Origin: Symbiodinium microadriaticum
Taxonomy: Eukaryota > Sar > Dinophyceae > Suessiales > Symbiodiniaceae
Assembly (NCBI GenBank): GCA_001939145.1
Contig: LSRX01001627.1
Location: 1 to 64,000 of the forward strand
Reading direction: 5' to 3'
DNA: 64,000 nucleotides
Of the stretch, positions 32,065-43,242 are shown piece after piece. The notes under the pieces were generated by a model. That model was not told where the DNA came from and made no database searches. It was given only the letters and a program-made list of their open reading frames with translations. How positions within the stretch are numbered: the stretch's first letter is position 1; every line of letters starts with the position of its first letter. The position numbers were made by a program, and so were the translations under genes.

Positions 32065-33489
32065 CTACTCCGAGGACTCACACGACTTCGATGTACTCTG
32101 CGTCGTCAGAAGGCCCAACCAGAAGAAGATCCCCGCTGCGAGGCATGTGCTCGCCTGGAAACCAATGAACAGCTTCAAGCCTCCATGAACCAATAGTTGG
32201 GTCGAGACCATCGAAAGAAGGCTGGGGAGCACACCCTGGAAGAAAGTCTGACATGAAGCAGCCACACCGGCACAGTCTGCGAGAGGCTCCATGAAGAGAA
32301 CATTCAATGCGATCACAGCCACGTTGATCACACTGGACTGCAGGAAAGATCCTGCCAAGTAAGCCCAGAGGAACTGGGAGTAGAAGAATCCCAGCAGTAC
32401 CGAAACGATGCCGGCGCAGGCCAAAAGCGTCAAGGATGTGTTGCAGGTCTCCAGAACTGAGGCGCCAGCGCAACAAGACCGCTTCACCAAGAGACCCAGA
32501 ATGAGAAAACCTCCGTATGCAAACATCACCAGGGCCGAAGCCGTCATCGAGATCCCGAAGTTTTCCTGTGTGACATAGCTTGTGTTCGATTCGAAGGTCA
32601 AGATCGCTGCTGTTAGGGAGCTCATTGTTAGTAGCAAGCTTATCGAGCGCCAATTGAGAATGCGCGATAAATCTTGGAAGTAATGCCGCTCTTCGACGGC
32701 CTCATCTGGGCAGCTTTCCACGATTGCCACCGAGGCATAGACTCCCATGAAGGCCCAAATCCCGGCCAGCCCCATGAAAGAGATGCGCCAGTTGAAAAGA
32801 CCTGCAAGCCATGCCCCGACAGTGGGTGCTACCAACATACCGAGAATGGACATAGTATGCAGCACTGAAATTACTGAGTAGCGCTCGTCGGGGTCTGCGA
32901 TATGGTCACGGACGACTGCGAAGAGCACTGGTTCCACGGACTCCCCTATTCCCTGGAGAACCCTTGCGGCAATGAACCACTCAATCCGTTGGGAGCATGC
33001 GCAGCCCAAGCTTCCGAAACAAAGAACGATCATGCTCGTGATCAGGACAGGTCGGCGGCCGATCCGATCAGAGAGGCCAGCGGTCACAAGCCCAAAGGCC
33101 GCCTTGACGATGAAATTTAGCTGCACCGTGAGGCTCATCAGGCTTTGGCTTCCAGACAAATCCTCTTCCATCTGTGGGAAGCTGGGCACATATTGATCGA
33201 TCGTGAAGAAAGTGAGGGTGTACACAATCCCGAGGAATACCACACAACCCCTCGGATAGCTTTTCTGCACGCTTGCATGCTGCGGGGCCTTCGCAGGCAA
33301 GCCAAACAGCCAAAGGCAAATGACGATCAGGATCAGGCCAACATATACACTGCTGACTCCATACTTGGTCAACCATTCGCCAAGCTGGGACTTGAGAGGA
33401 AACTCATCCAGAACCTTCGTCTCGACTTCGACTAAAGTCTTCCGGACGTCAGTCTGGAGAAAAGAGGCATAGTCGCATGTGTCTGCCAT
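32065..33489 (-). CDS. Major facilitator superfamily exporter (DHA1-like)
   Basis: Intronless 474-residue frame. An N-terminal tail with one extra hydrophobic segment (VYVGLILIVICLWLFGL) precedes twelve predicted spans. The first core span reads FTIDQYVPSFPQM, typical of the Bcr/CflA-type DHA1 group. Motif A is GLSDRIGRRPVL between spans 2 and 3. RVLQGIGESVEPVLFAVVRD fits motif B, and GAWLAGLFNWRISFMGLAGI fits motif C at span 5. Proton-coupled export of a small molecule is the known role of the group; the substrate cannot be read from sequence. Neighbouring enzymes on the same strand suggest a metabolite made by the cluster, as inference. Confidence 0.88.
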   Translation of the reverse strand: MADTCDYASFLQTDVRKTLVEVETKVLDEFPLKSQLGEWLTKYGVSSVYVGLILIVICLWLFGLPAKAPQHASVQKSYPRGCVVFLGIVYTLTFFTIDQYVPSFPQMEEDLSGSQSLMSLTVQLNFIVKAAFGLVTAGLSDRIGRRPVLITSMIVLCFGSLGCACSQRIEWFIAARVLQGIGESVEPVLFAVVRDHIADPDERYSVISVLHTMSILGMLVAPTVGAWLAGLFNWRISFMGLAGIWAFMGVYASVAIVESCPDEAVEERHYFQDLSRILNWRSISLLLTMSSLTAAILTFESNTSYVTQENFGISMTASALVMFAYGGFLILGLLVKRSCCAGASVLETCNTSLTLLACAGIVSVLLGFFYSQFLWAYLAGSFLQSSVINVAVIALNVLFMEPLADCAGVAASCQTFFQGVLPSLLSMVSTQLLVHGGLKLFIGFQASTCLAAGIFFWLGLLTTQSTSKSCESSE

Positions 33490-34870
33490 AGCTCTTCGGA
33501 TGTCCTAAGCATGCAACGCGAGCTTCGGCAGCTGGGTGAAGGCTTTTATCGTGTCCGTGCGATGTAGAAAGCTCGAGTAACGATCTTGAACCTGAGGCCG
33601 TGAGTCATAGGATAGTACGCACAGCATGCCCTGACTGCTTCGTACATCACAGTGCCTGGGCCGTCGAACCCAGCTGCGCAAGCTCAACGTAAACAGCCGA
33701 ATGAATCTCTATCGGTACGGTCTCTTGATCAGAAAGAGCTGGGGATGTGCCGGGACACTATGTGACATGCGCGCCCGATCCGGATCAACCCACATGTGCA
33801 GACTCGCCGCTCTCAGAGAAATTCCTTCTTGGGCCGCCACATCTGTGTCTTTCGCCTCGAGCCTCGGTGACCGTGACATCCAGGGAATAGTGAAGCATTG
33901 CTGTTGTTGTAGTATACTACAATATACTATAGTTTTCTATATAATATACTATAAATAAACAAATAAATATATACATATATATATATACACATACACCCAC
34001 TATAGTATATCTTTATGCATTGTAACGTACGACCATACTGTAATATAATATATAATGTGTGCGCTTCTTGCTGCGCGTAAACTGGCGTCTGATCTGCAGG
34101 TTGCAATGCCACGTGATCATAGCGCAGCGACTTAAGCTTGCTTGATGGCTCAGCACGACAAGACGCTGCCTGCGAATTGCAGGGGCTCTACACTGTGCTT
34201 AGGGACATGACTGCCATACAAATGCCCATGAAATTTCAATACCGAAGCCGACCTGCACAGCGCATGCTAAAATGTGCTTAACTACGGAGACATGACTCAA
34301 GGCCGTTCCTACTCATGGTAGATAGCAGGCACTGGAGAACCCAAGAAGAGGCTGCAACCAAAGAGCGCTATGTTGGAGGGAGATGGTCTGTAGATGAAAG
34401 CATTGCGGTATAGTTGGAAACGCATGAAACAAGAAACTGTGAAGTGTTGCTTTTCTTCGGCATTGATGCTCTTCATCAAAAGAAGCATGAAGCGCAAGTC
34501 CTTCTTGAACCCTGGTCTCGAGCCCCACCAAGCACTTTCAGCCTGCCGGAGATTTTGCTACTCGAACGGCTTTACACTTTACACTAGCGGCTGGTTTCGT
34601 GCTCCGAAGAACGAAGCATCGACTCCAAAGCGCCAAGGGGGAAACACTACGAAACGGGATTGGAAGACATTTGCAAGGCATTGCCACCGGCCGAAAAGCA
34701 GAGTCGGCCTGCCACTCTCTTACGGAGCTGACGGCCGGAAACTGCAAGGCCCGCACAAAGCCTGAATTCTGCGTCTTCTCTGCAGCCTGCGCTACAGCCG
34801 CAGAGGCAAGTGGCACACCGCCATGACGAGGTGGGCCTGGCCTGGCCTGGCTTTTGACCGTTGCAGCCGG
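33490..34870. other. Intergenic, AT-rich palindromes
   Basis: No gene is seen in 1.4 kb. A strongly AT-rich patch (33900-34065) contains a perfect 16 bp palindrome TTGTAGTATACTACAA at 33907-33922, followed by ATATACTATAG and CTATAGTATAT words. It lies upstream of the MFS gene's start and downstream of the membrane-protein gene's end, so it could hold promoter or insertion-scar functions; neither is shown. Confidence 0.5.
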
Positions 34871-36067
34871 CTAGTAAGCGAGGATGCTGCTGAGGTATGC
34901 TTGTCCAAAGAGCACTGTCACATAGATGACAGTTGCAGGGATACCGTGCAGCCAGGAGGGCAGGCACGGCTCCATCCCCAAACTGACGACAAAGCATATA
35001 CAGCATGTTGTCATCACGGCACAAAGAAACCTTGTCCCTGATTGTGCTCCAGCCAACTGATCTACAAGAAGGTATGTGTTGGCAAAGAACATCGTGGCCA
35101 AAGATCTCTGGCCTTGCAGGTATGCGCTGGCTGAGTTGCCGCCTGCATCACTAAAGGCCGTCTTCTGGCGCGGCACAAGGATGAGAACACAAAGAAGCGC
35201 CAGGAAGGACAGGACACAATGGGCGATGTCCACGAACATGTCATGACCCACATCCGCTGCGACTCCACTGTAGCCTGCGCCAGATGAAGGATCACGCTCG
35301 TACTCATAGTTTATGATGCTGAAGTATTTCATCACGACACTCAGCAGCAACGCTGCACCGCACTTGCAACTGGCTGTCTTCACTAAGACGGGTTTGATCC
35401 ACCCAAGCAGCGCCCCGAAGCCAAAGTACCACAGAAACAGGTGCGAACCGGCCTGTCGAGTATAAGGCACAAGAGCCACTGCCAGCGGCTGTGGATCACC
35501 TCCCTCAATGTCTAGAAAATTCGTGGCAGCGGTGAAGCCTGTTCCAAAGTGTAAGGCAGATGCAAGCACAAGCCGTACTGCCCATGCAGCCCGGCGCGTA
35601 GGCAGAAACCGCGTGACAATGTGAAGAAGCCGTGCCCAGAACATGAACATGAAGAACCAAGGATAATCACAGCTGCCATCGACTCCGGGTTTCGCTAATT
35701 TCAAGAGACGTCCAAAAACCCATGCGATAAGCAGCTGCCAGAGCGAGCGGAAGGTTGGAGATTCTCTCTCGTCCATGTACCCTGCATACATCGCAAATCC
35801 TTGCATGGACATGGTGCCCCACAAATTGTTCAGAGCCTGATAATTCCCGGCAGCCTTGTCATCCAGAATTCTCCGGACAAGGAAGCAATGGTGACCAAGG
35901 AACACACCAATCATCATGACAAAATAGAAGTGGCCAAGTTCTGCTGGAGGTCTCTGATCCCTGGCCATGGCAAGCGAATCAAAGGACGGCTCCTTGCTCC
36001 CCAGGTTGTCCATTAGCCAGGTTGCTGCTGCTGCCGCATCTGCATCCGGGGAAGGCCCACCCAACAT
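34871..36067 (-). CDS. Polytopic membrane protein, possibly acyltransferase-3-like
   Basis: Intronless 398-residue frame with about ten hydrophobic spans. The first span, HFYFVMMIGVFLGHHCFLV, contains His residues placed as in the conserved first helix of acyltransferase family 3, and an Arg-rich loop (RRAAWAVRLVLASALHFG) follows in the middle. Spans such as FLALLCVLILVP and VIYVTVLFGQAYLSSIL end the protein. The overall look (integral membrane, about 400 residues) fits O-acyltransferases of that family, but no motif is decisive. It could equally be an unassigned transporter-like protein. Confidence 0.6.
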   Translation of the reverse strand: MLGGPSPDADAAAAATWLMDNLGSKEPSFDSLAMARDQRPPAELGHFYFVMMIGVFLGHHCFLVRRILDDKAAGNYQALNNLWGTMSMQGFAMYAGYMDERESPTFRSLWQLLIAWVFGRLLKLAKPGVDGSCDYPWFFMFMFWARLLHIVTRFLPTRRAAWAVRLVLASALHFGTGFTAATNFLDIEGGDPQPLAVALVPYTRQAGSHLFLWYFGFGALLGWIKPVLVKTASCKCGAALLLSVVMKYFSIINYEYERDPSSGAGYSGVAADVGHDMFVDIAHCVLSFLALLCVLILVPRQKTAFSDAGGNSASAYLQGQRSLATMFFANTYLLVDQLAGAQSGTRFLCAVMTTCCICFVVSLGMEPCLPSWLHGIPATVIYVTVLFGQAYLSSILAY

Positions 36068-36102
36068 CAGCCAGGAGAGCGTGGGCTCCTTCTTGTCATC
36101 AC

Positions 36103-36132
36103 GGTTTAGGGTTTAGGGGCTTAGGGCTGAGG
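36103..36132 (+). repeat. Interstitial telomere-like repeat
   Basis: Reads GGTTTAGGGTTTAGGGGC then TTAGGGCTGAGGG. It lies 36 bases upstream of the membrane-protein start codon, in the G-rich orientation opposite to the chromosome end. Confidence 0.7.
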
Positions 36133-36639
36133 GCTACCATCCAATGTTACATGGTAATGAGCTTCAGTACATTACTCTCATTGCTACAATTGCTACTATC
36201 ATTGCTATTCTTATGATCATTGAAGAACGTGGGCTCCATGCGTTTCTGCAACGACTGCCGCTGGATCTCGCCTTTGACGCTCACGGGCATGTCCTGTGAA
36301 GCAAGCGTCTAGAGCTGGATTTAGCGGTCGGTTGAACGCAGCTAGCAAAACTAGACACGCCTAGTGCACAACTTATATTAACTGGAACAGTCATGACCAC
36401 AACGTTCGACGTAGAATTGTGCCAACATAGACCCCGAACAAGCCTTCATCTCCTCCCAACAATTGAAACTTCAAAGAACTACTAGCATCACTAGAACCAC
36501 TTTGTTATTGCATTCTGATTTCTTATTATCATTATTTTTAGTACTCCTATAATTAGAATCATTCAGCCCAAACCCCACAGCTGGGCCTGGCTCAAGACCA
36601 CGTGCCTTAGCTGTGCTGGGACGCGAGTAAAATTACGAT

Positions 36640-37130
36640 GCTCTGTTGCACCCCTCAAAAACAAGGAAGAGAGCGGAAAAGACACGGAACAATAAACAAA
36701 AACAAGAAGAAACACGGAAAAATACAAAAAAAACGAAAACGATCAGCAAAAAGAAGAGCAAGAACTAGAAGCAGTCGTGACAAGCAAAGGAACGAAAGTG
36801 ACGAGTCCGAATGGAAACAAACGACAAGAACAGACACGAAACCAAAATGTACAAAAAAGAAACACAAAAATATGAAAGAAGAACTGGAATGAAACTGAAG
36901 CATAAGAGACGAACAGAAGCGGGAAGGACATAAAATAACAACCCGTTGGAAGAAACAAGGAAAAGCAGAGCAGCCAAACATAAATGAAAAGGAGATAACC
37001 ACAAAAATACAAGAAACACAAAATAAGAAGAGAAGAACACCACAAACATGACAGAAAGCACAAGACAAGGCAAGACAATGCACGACAAGACAAAAGGCTG
37101 CACAACAAAGCACAAGACAACATAAGATGT
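36640..37130 (+). other. T-poor, A/G/C-rich strand-asymmetric tract
   Basis: For nearly 500 bases the plus strand has very few T, with AAAGAAACAC and ACAAGACAAG-like words. The minus strand is accordingly C/T-rich and yields long hydrophobic Cys/Phe/Leu frames that I regard as composition artefacts. It lies between the last exon I can place for the adenylating enzyme and the next gene. Confidence 0.6.
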
Positions 37131-37346
37131 TCCAGTGCTCCCGCGGGTGCTGCGGCAAGACTCGGGACCATTCCGGCTGCAAGGCGTTGCACTCCTGCAA
37201 CGTTCAGGGGGATCGGGGGGTCGAGTGGGTTTGTCGGCAGCTGGGACCTGAGGGCGGGTAGACCCAAAAGTAGACTCTACTCTAAGGATGTCTGGGCCTA
37301 ATATTAGGGAACCTCATAATAGGCCTGTGGGAGGCTGGGAGAGGAC

Positions 37347-40311
37347 CTTTGTAGGGCTGCGCATCGGTAAGGAAGCCTACACGGCGGGGCCTCTTGATGG
37401 AGGCAGATGGGCATGCAAACAGAGACCTTGGCATGTAGCATGAACGAAGAGCATGTACATGCGATAGATCGTGCATTCGCCATGCCAACTGTCCCATGAG
37501 GGTTGGCGGGAGCACCATCAGCTCTAAATTGCTGAAAAGTGTGTCGAGGTTACATAGGTGAAAGAGGCTTCTTTAGTTGTTCTACCATTTCCTCACTTCC
37601 AAGTTTTCAACTTTTTTCGTCTCCTCGATGGTGCTCCAAAGCTCGGAGGCGCTCTTCTCCTGTGGCGACTGAGAGATCTGCCCATCTTTGCGATTTTCTG
37701 CACTGAGCGTTGAGTTTCGGGATTTTGGGGCTTCGGGATGCTTTGGGAAGATCCCCAACTTAAGAAGGTGCCCGTGCCAGCTTCCCCGAGCCTCGACCCC
37801 GCCAAACAAGTAGTGTTCAATTTTTTTGATGGTTGAGCGCATGTAACTGGCATCACTGGTACTTGTAGGAATAGACGCAGGCCCGCATGCTGTAGCCATC
37901 TCAGACCTTCTTTCGGGCCAGCCTTGGCTCGCTCCGCGTCGATTCCAAGGACCAGGAGCGGCCGTGGAAAACGGTCGCCCACCACGCAGGCCCGAAGCCC
38001 CAAGCGGACTCCCAGCACCTTCTCAGAGTCGGTGTCGGGAGGCTACTGAATTCCGAACTCTGCAGCTTGGGGATTCAGTAAAATCGAATCTAGACCTTCG
38101 CCTTCGCTGCGGGCTTAAGGTTCGTGCCTTCTCCATGGGGAGCGGGTTCGTCATCTCTCCACTCGTATGGACAAGGAGATCATCGCTGCGAGACACATGA
38201 CGAAGCCACGTGGAGCCGTCCCACCTTTGAGCGCGAGGGCAACAACAGGAGCCGAGGAAATTGCGAATGCTTGTCGCAGCTCTCTTGTCAGCGGGCAGGA
38301 GGGAGGATGGGCCTGCGCAGCCCCTCCCCCTCCTCACCCACCTTTATACACCTTCCGACCACCCACCCCCATCTTGTCCAAGCAACAACCAACATTATCA
38401 CATCCATGATTTTTGACTTCATGTCTTCATTGATTTGTGTTCATGGACGAGTCTTTTTTCGGAATGATTGTACTGCAATGAGGTTGTATGTACGCAGTTT
38501 GGATCCGTTAGCTTCATTTTTTCGTTTTACCTCGAGTCGTTCCACGTTTCCTCTTTATGCTCTGCCCTTCGTAGATATCTTGTTGTGTTTTTTGAGGTCG
38601 GGCTCCTGCTTCTCTTGGCTTCCTGTTGTCATGCTGTCCTGCATCCGATTGTGTCGTCACTGGATTGGCTTTTTTTGTTTTGAGATTCCTCCCAAGAAGT
38701 CCAGCTTTGAGAAAGTTCCATAGACAGCTAACCGGAACAGTAGGTGGAGCCAAGGCGCTCAACTTCTTCAAAGATGTCCCCTGTCCAGTACTCCTCCGCT
38801 GTCAGCTGCCCTGGACCCGTCAGTGGGCGGCCCTGGCTGCCTCTTAGGTATGCCTGTGCCGCGGATTGCGCACCGTGAAGCACCAGCTCACCACGGCGTG
38901 GCTCCTCCGAGGAGTTGAGCAAAGAACGAAAGGAGTAGGTGGCACCAGGCACTGGCTGTAGCAAGTCTGCCCTTTCCGCACCTAAGCGGCCGAAGAGAAG
39001 AGGTCCACCCAACTCTGTTTGCCCGTAATCCACCTGTAGTCTGATCCCATGCATGCTGCAAACCTCGGAGCAATGTCTCGGTAACTGCGCACCTGCAAAG
39101 GCAATGTGATGCAAACGCCCACAAACCGCCGAATAAGAAGCTGCCTTTTCACCTCCTTCCAGCTCTTTGCAGATCGCTTCGATCACCCAGGGGACCGTGC
39201 TCAGGACTGTAGGCCCAAGATCTTTACAAGCTCCCACCAGCAAGTCCACAGTCACCGGATTCGATTCCGGCGCCTCCAAAACTGCACAGCGGATCCCCGC
39301 GTAGAGGTTGAAAATGAAGTTCACTGTCAAGGCGATGGCATGGAAGTTGGGCAGGAAACACACCGTCCCAGCATTTGGAAACTGCACAGCCTCGGACTTC
39401 TCGCGTGAGATGTTCCGGCAGTTCCACAGCAGGCTGCTGTGGCGGTGGGGGACGGCCTTAGGCGTGGACGTACTACCTGAGGTGAAGAGGATCACTGCGA
39501 CAGGGTTCTCGTATCCGTCGGTCTCCTCGCCGGGCTCCTCACTCTGACCCTGACCCGCCTCGAAAGTCATGTTTTTCATCTGGAGAAGCTGGACATCGGC
39601 CTGCTTGACCAGCTGTTTGGCTGCTGCCTCGTAATGACAAGAGGCCAAGAGCTTTGTACACTTCGCCGCAGACAACATGGCCTCTTGTATGGCCAGGGGT
39701 TGCCTCCAGCTAAGCAGAACAGGCACAGCTCCAAGCTGCATACATGCAAGTAGTAGGACCTTGTACTCCAATGTATCCTGCGAGAGGATCCCAATATGCT
39801 CCTGAGCCACAAGGCCCTTTGCCTTCAACCATCCAACTGCATTCTGCACCATACCGGCAAATTGCCGAAAACTTAAACTTCGAGTGATCCCCCTCCCAGG
39901 CGCCCAGATCTCTAGAAATGTAGCATCTGGATTCCGCGCTGCTTGCTCTTTGAGCAGCGCTGGGATCGTCTTGGCCGCCGGGACCCAACAAGTGCGCCCC
40001 GCACAGCCCTTCACTAAGCTCTCGTTTGGGTTGCGCACGACCTTTGCAGGTTCTGCAGCATCCTCCACACTCTTCCACGTGAAAGACACGCTCTTTGAGC
40101 AGGAAAGCGCAAGGCGTGCGAGAAATGGCCAAGGCTGGAACTCGACTGTCGCGTTCAGCCGCACTGCCACATTCAGACCCACGAGGAGCGTGACAAAAAT
40201 GAGATAGTCTCGCCAGAACACCGCCGAACCAAAATCAGGCAACTGACTCCCCACTTGCGAAGCTTGTCCGCTGGGCAACTCCAAGCTGCACAGGCCCACG
40301 TCCGTCGCCAT
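37347..40311 (-). CDS. Adenylate-forming (ANL superfamily) enzyme, five exons
   Basis: Start set at MATDVGLCSLELPSGQ (40311). Exon 1 (40311-38759) has a hydrophobic N-terminal segment (DYLIFVTLLVGLNVAV), the phosphate loop ILFTSGSTSTPKAVPH, the A5-like YGQTELGGPL and the A7-like YWTGDIFEEV, then appears to break off. The missing C-terminal domain is found in later exons: 38224-38128 (RHVSRSDDLLVHTSGEMTNP), 38018-37923 (GLRACVVGDRFPRPLLVLGI), 37659-37612 (ASELWSTIEETKK) and probably 37488-37347 (SCYMPRSLFACPSASIKRP). Junctions read GC-AG three times and GT-AG once, with phases that agree. Such enzymes activate a carboxylate as acyl-AMP, usually for CoA transfer; the substrate is unknown. The end of exon 5 and the stop are not resolved. 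Confidence 0.85.
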
Positions 40312-40560
40312 AGAACTATCAGCCGACGGGCAAAGGTGGCACTTGTATGTATGTAGGTAAAAGCGTAGATAGCTAGACGTGTACAGTTGTAGGCATGAGA
40401 GTAAGCAAGCATGTAGGGCATGTATGCATGCATTCAAAGACATTGAAATATGCATGCATGTGTTCAGGCATGCACATGTGCGCACTGGGATCCTTGATTA
40501 GAAACATCCAGCATCGCTCAGGGCAATCTTCGGCTTTCAAAGCAAAGCTCGTCTGAGAGC

Positions 40561-40965
40561 CTACGAACCAGCACTCGGCACTACTCTGGCTCTGTAAGGC
40601 TCCGGCCGTGCTGTGGCCTCAGCGTCAAAGTCCATATCGCTCGCGCCATTGAAACTACCCTGAGAGAAGCAGGTCGAGCAGAAGTGCCTATTCAAACTTG
40701 CACAGTCCGAGCAAAGCATGCCCCGAATCATCTTTGGAACACCGCACCTTCCTCTCACTACGGCATCAAGAGCATTGCTTGAAAACGTGAAGAGCCTGAA
40801 GGCTTCCGAGCTGGGGTTTCGAAGTTTCGGTCTTCGGGCTTTCATGATTTGAAGCTTCCAGTCTTCAAGAACAAGCATGAGGCGGTGAGCTGCTTTTGCC
40901 TGCTGGCTGGACACACTGTCTAGTGACCACATGCACTTTCGGTACCCACTTAGTAACTTCAACAT
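40561..40965 (-). CDS. Likely 3' exon(s) of an upstream intron-rich gene
   Basis: A 134-codon frame ends at a stop at 40561, 250 bases before the adenylating enzyme's start. Its beginning (GYRKCMWSLDSVSSQQAKAA, HRLMLVLEDWK) and end look coding-like. The middle (KARRPKLRNPSSEAFR) resembles the intron texture of this region, so an intron may sit there. Near the end CSDCASLNRHFCSTC gives C-x2-C-x8-C-x2-C, a possible zinc-binding knuckle. Family not recognised. Confidence 0.42.
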   Translation of the reverse strand: MLKLLSGYRKCMWSLDSVSSQQAKAAHRLMLVLEDWKLQIMKARRPKLRNPSSEAFRLFTFSSNALDAVVRGRCGVPKMIRGMLCSDCASLNRHFCSTCFSQGSFNGASDMDFDAEATARPEPYRARVVPSAGS

Positions 40966-42299
40966 AGAGAAGGCAGGAGCGACTGCGAGAACCGAGCACC
41001 CTGAACTGGGATTGCATCAAAGGCTGGCAACTGAGCAGCCGCCGCCCTGGAATGGAGTCTTTGCGTGTGTGTAAAACACCCGAATGGAATGGGGATGCTG
41101 ACATCCGTGGCGCAAAGACGCTCACGCTCACACTGTAAGATCGACAGGCTCACCCAAACGCTTCATGACACACTTTGGACAAGGCCGAGGCCCCTGCAGG
41201 CTTCTCGCGCGCGACCTTGCGGCGTACGAGGCCATGTCCACAGGTCTGCCAAGCTTGGTAAAAGAAAACTCAAGGCTTTAGGCTTTAGGCTTTTTTAGGC
41301 TTTGAGAGGTTTTGGGTCTAGGAGCAAACTACACTTGGCTGGCTTCGCTCTGCATCACAGCCGCGTAGTGTTGGACACAGTTGGCCTGAGTCAACCCCTA
41401 AAGCACCGCCTGAGAAACCTAAACCCCTTTTGGGTTCAGGGTTGAGAGCATGGGCCTGCAACCGTGTCAGAATGAATTCCTTCAGACACACTGTACCGAA
41501 CGTCCGCCTTCAGTTGTCGCGAAGCAGAGAAGCCATTGTCCTGCATGGGAAGGATGGGCTTGGGCACTTCTGTGATCATCCTGACTTCGAGTCTGTCCGA
41601 AACAGCAATCCCACATAAACTTCCTGGTGCCAGTCTAAACTGGGACTTGTGCCTGAGAAGCTTGTGAGAACCCTACATGATGTGGTGAAATCGTCCACCT
41701 CCTCAGCGAGTGACACGAAGGCCGAAGCTCAGATCGGCGAAGTAGCCGGCATGAGATCTCCGGACCTAGATGGCCGAACACTGGGCATCGGATCCCCCGT
41801 TCCCACCACCGTGAAAGGGTGACTAGTCAGCGTGACTTTGTTGAGTCAGGTCTTGGGGCCAAACTAAGCTCCATCCGTACACTACCCTACTTTCGCCGAC
41901 TTCACGTCTGCCGCCAAAAAGGCATCATCTTGCAGATGAGGACAGGGTTGCGGATGAGGACAGCGTTGTCGCGTTGTGCTAAAGCAGGCTGTCGTCTCAA
42001 AGAGTTTCCGCATCGACACCCCGTGCAGATGTCTCTTCAGGAGGGCCACTCCAAAGGATAGCCCGACTGCGCCACAGTACTACGCAATTATGCCGTTTTC
42101 CAAGCACTCACGGCACCCTTAACGAAGTTTGCTCAACCTGACAACGAAATGCCACTGCAATTCCGCCTTTTTCTGGCACTCTGTTTTCGTGAGTACAAAC
42201 AGAAACCAAGTCAAACTCACGAGCTTTTTTCTGCTTCCAATACTCTTCTGGAACTCCTTTCCTGTCGACAGCTGCCAAAACGGCATCGGGCCCAATGAA

Positions 42300-42640
42300 T
42301 GTGGAAAAATACCTTCGTACCTCCCCCCTCCCGACAAACGGACACGGGTTCGCCCTCCAAGCACTAATTATTAACCGCGGAAAAATTATCTTCGTACTTC
42401 CCCTCCTCTCCGAAAAACGGACACAGTTCTCCCCCAGACACGTTACAACACTTTAAAACTTAAACCACGCAAAAATACCTTCGTACTTTCCCCCACCCCA
42501 ACGGAGACTGTTTCCCCTCCAAAATCTTTAAACCGACCGCGGAAAAATACCTTCGCACTTCCCCCTCCCCCTTCGAAAACTTCCCCCTCCAAAAAATTTC
42601 AACAGCGGGTAAATGCCTTCTCCCGTCCCCCGAAATATCC
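42300..42640 (+). repeat. Tandem repeat, four to five units of about 65-95 bases
   Basis: The phrase GGAAAAATACCTTCGTAC, or a near copy, recurs at about 42301, 42377, 42469 and 42540, with a decayed copy near 42605. Each is followed by a C-rich run (TTCCCCCTCCCC), and CCGCGG precedes it in several units. Between units there is usually an AAACGGACAC or similar phrase. Confidence 0.72.
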
Positions 42641-43139
42641 TCCACACTCCTGTGGGAGGCTCAACATAACTCAGGATCCTTAAAACCTAATGGCTTGAGG
42701 GCACTCAGCAAGTGCACGTCTCACTGAGAGGGCTGAGTGTAGGTTGCGAAAACCACGTGAGCCAATACAAGACGGAGTATACAACTATGACTGCAGTGGA
42801 CATGTCATTGCTGTGAGCACTCTGTAAGGTCTTGGGGCCAGCGGCATTTAGAATCTCAAACAAATACTAATTGCCTTGTGTTGAAAGCATGACGAGTTCT
42901 TCGACTATGGCCATTCACACTCAAAGGTGTAATCACACATTCGTTGGCTTCAGAGGTCAAGTGCATAGCGAAGCTTTCATGATCTCATATGATACTTACT
43001 TACATGTCAAGAAAGAGTGCAGCGTGCTCTCTTTCATTTTGACACACGCCGTTTGGCTTTGTTTATGGGAAATCATAAGGAACATGTAACTGGTCAATAT
43101 CAGGTTCTATGAACCGCGCTCAGATTCAACTAATGCACG

Positions 43140-43242
43140 GCATCTTGTGTTCTTGTGAGAACTGATGCAGTCACCTTTGTTCTTGTGAGAACAGGTGGAC
43201 TCCTGGTGATCTAAGCTTCTTCATCCACCAGGTGTCCACGTA
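43140..43242 (+). other. Three consecutive hairpins, two sharing a core
   Basis: Hairpin 1 (43140-43168) nests GTTCT-TGTG-AGAAC inside GCATC/GATGC. Hairpin 2 (43172-43197) nests the same GTTCT-TGTG-AGAAC inside CACCT/AGGTG. Hairpin 3 (about 43222-43254) pairs CATCCAC with GTGGATG. The first two keep the core while the outer arms differ but still pair. Confidence 0.6.

Noticed and set aside
36590-36600. TGGCTCAAG as another relict spliced leader
   Set aside because: Only nine bases match and the upstream bases do not resemble the leader; expected by chance about once in a window this size.
36655-37267. Three overlapping Cys/Phe/Leu-rich minus-strand frames of 116-181 codons that look like membrane proteins
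   Set aside because: They all arise from the T-poor tract; three frames at once being hydrophobic points to composition, not coding.
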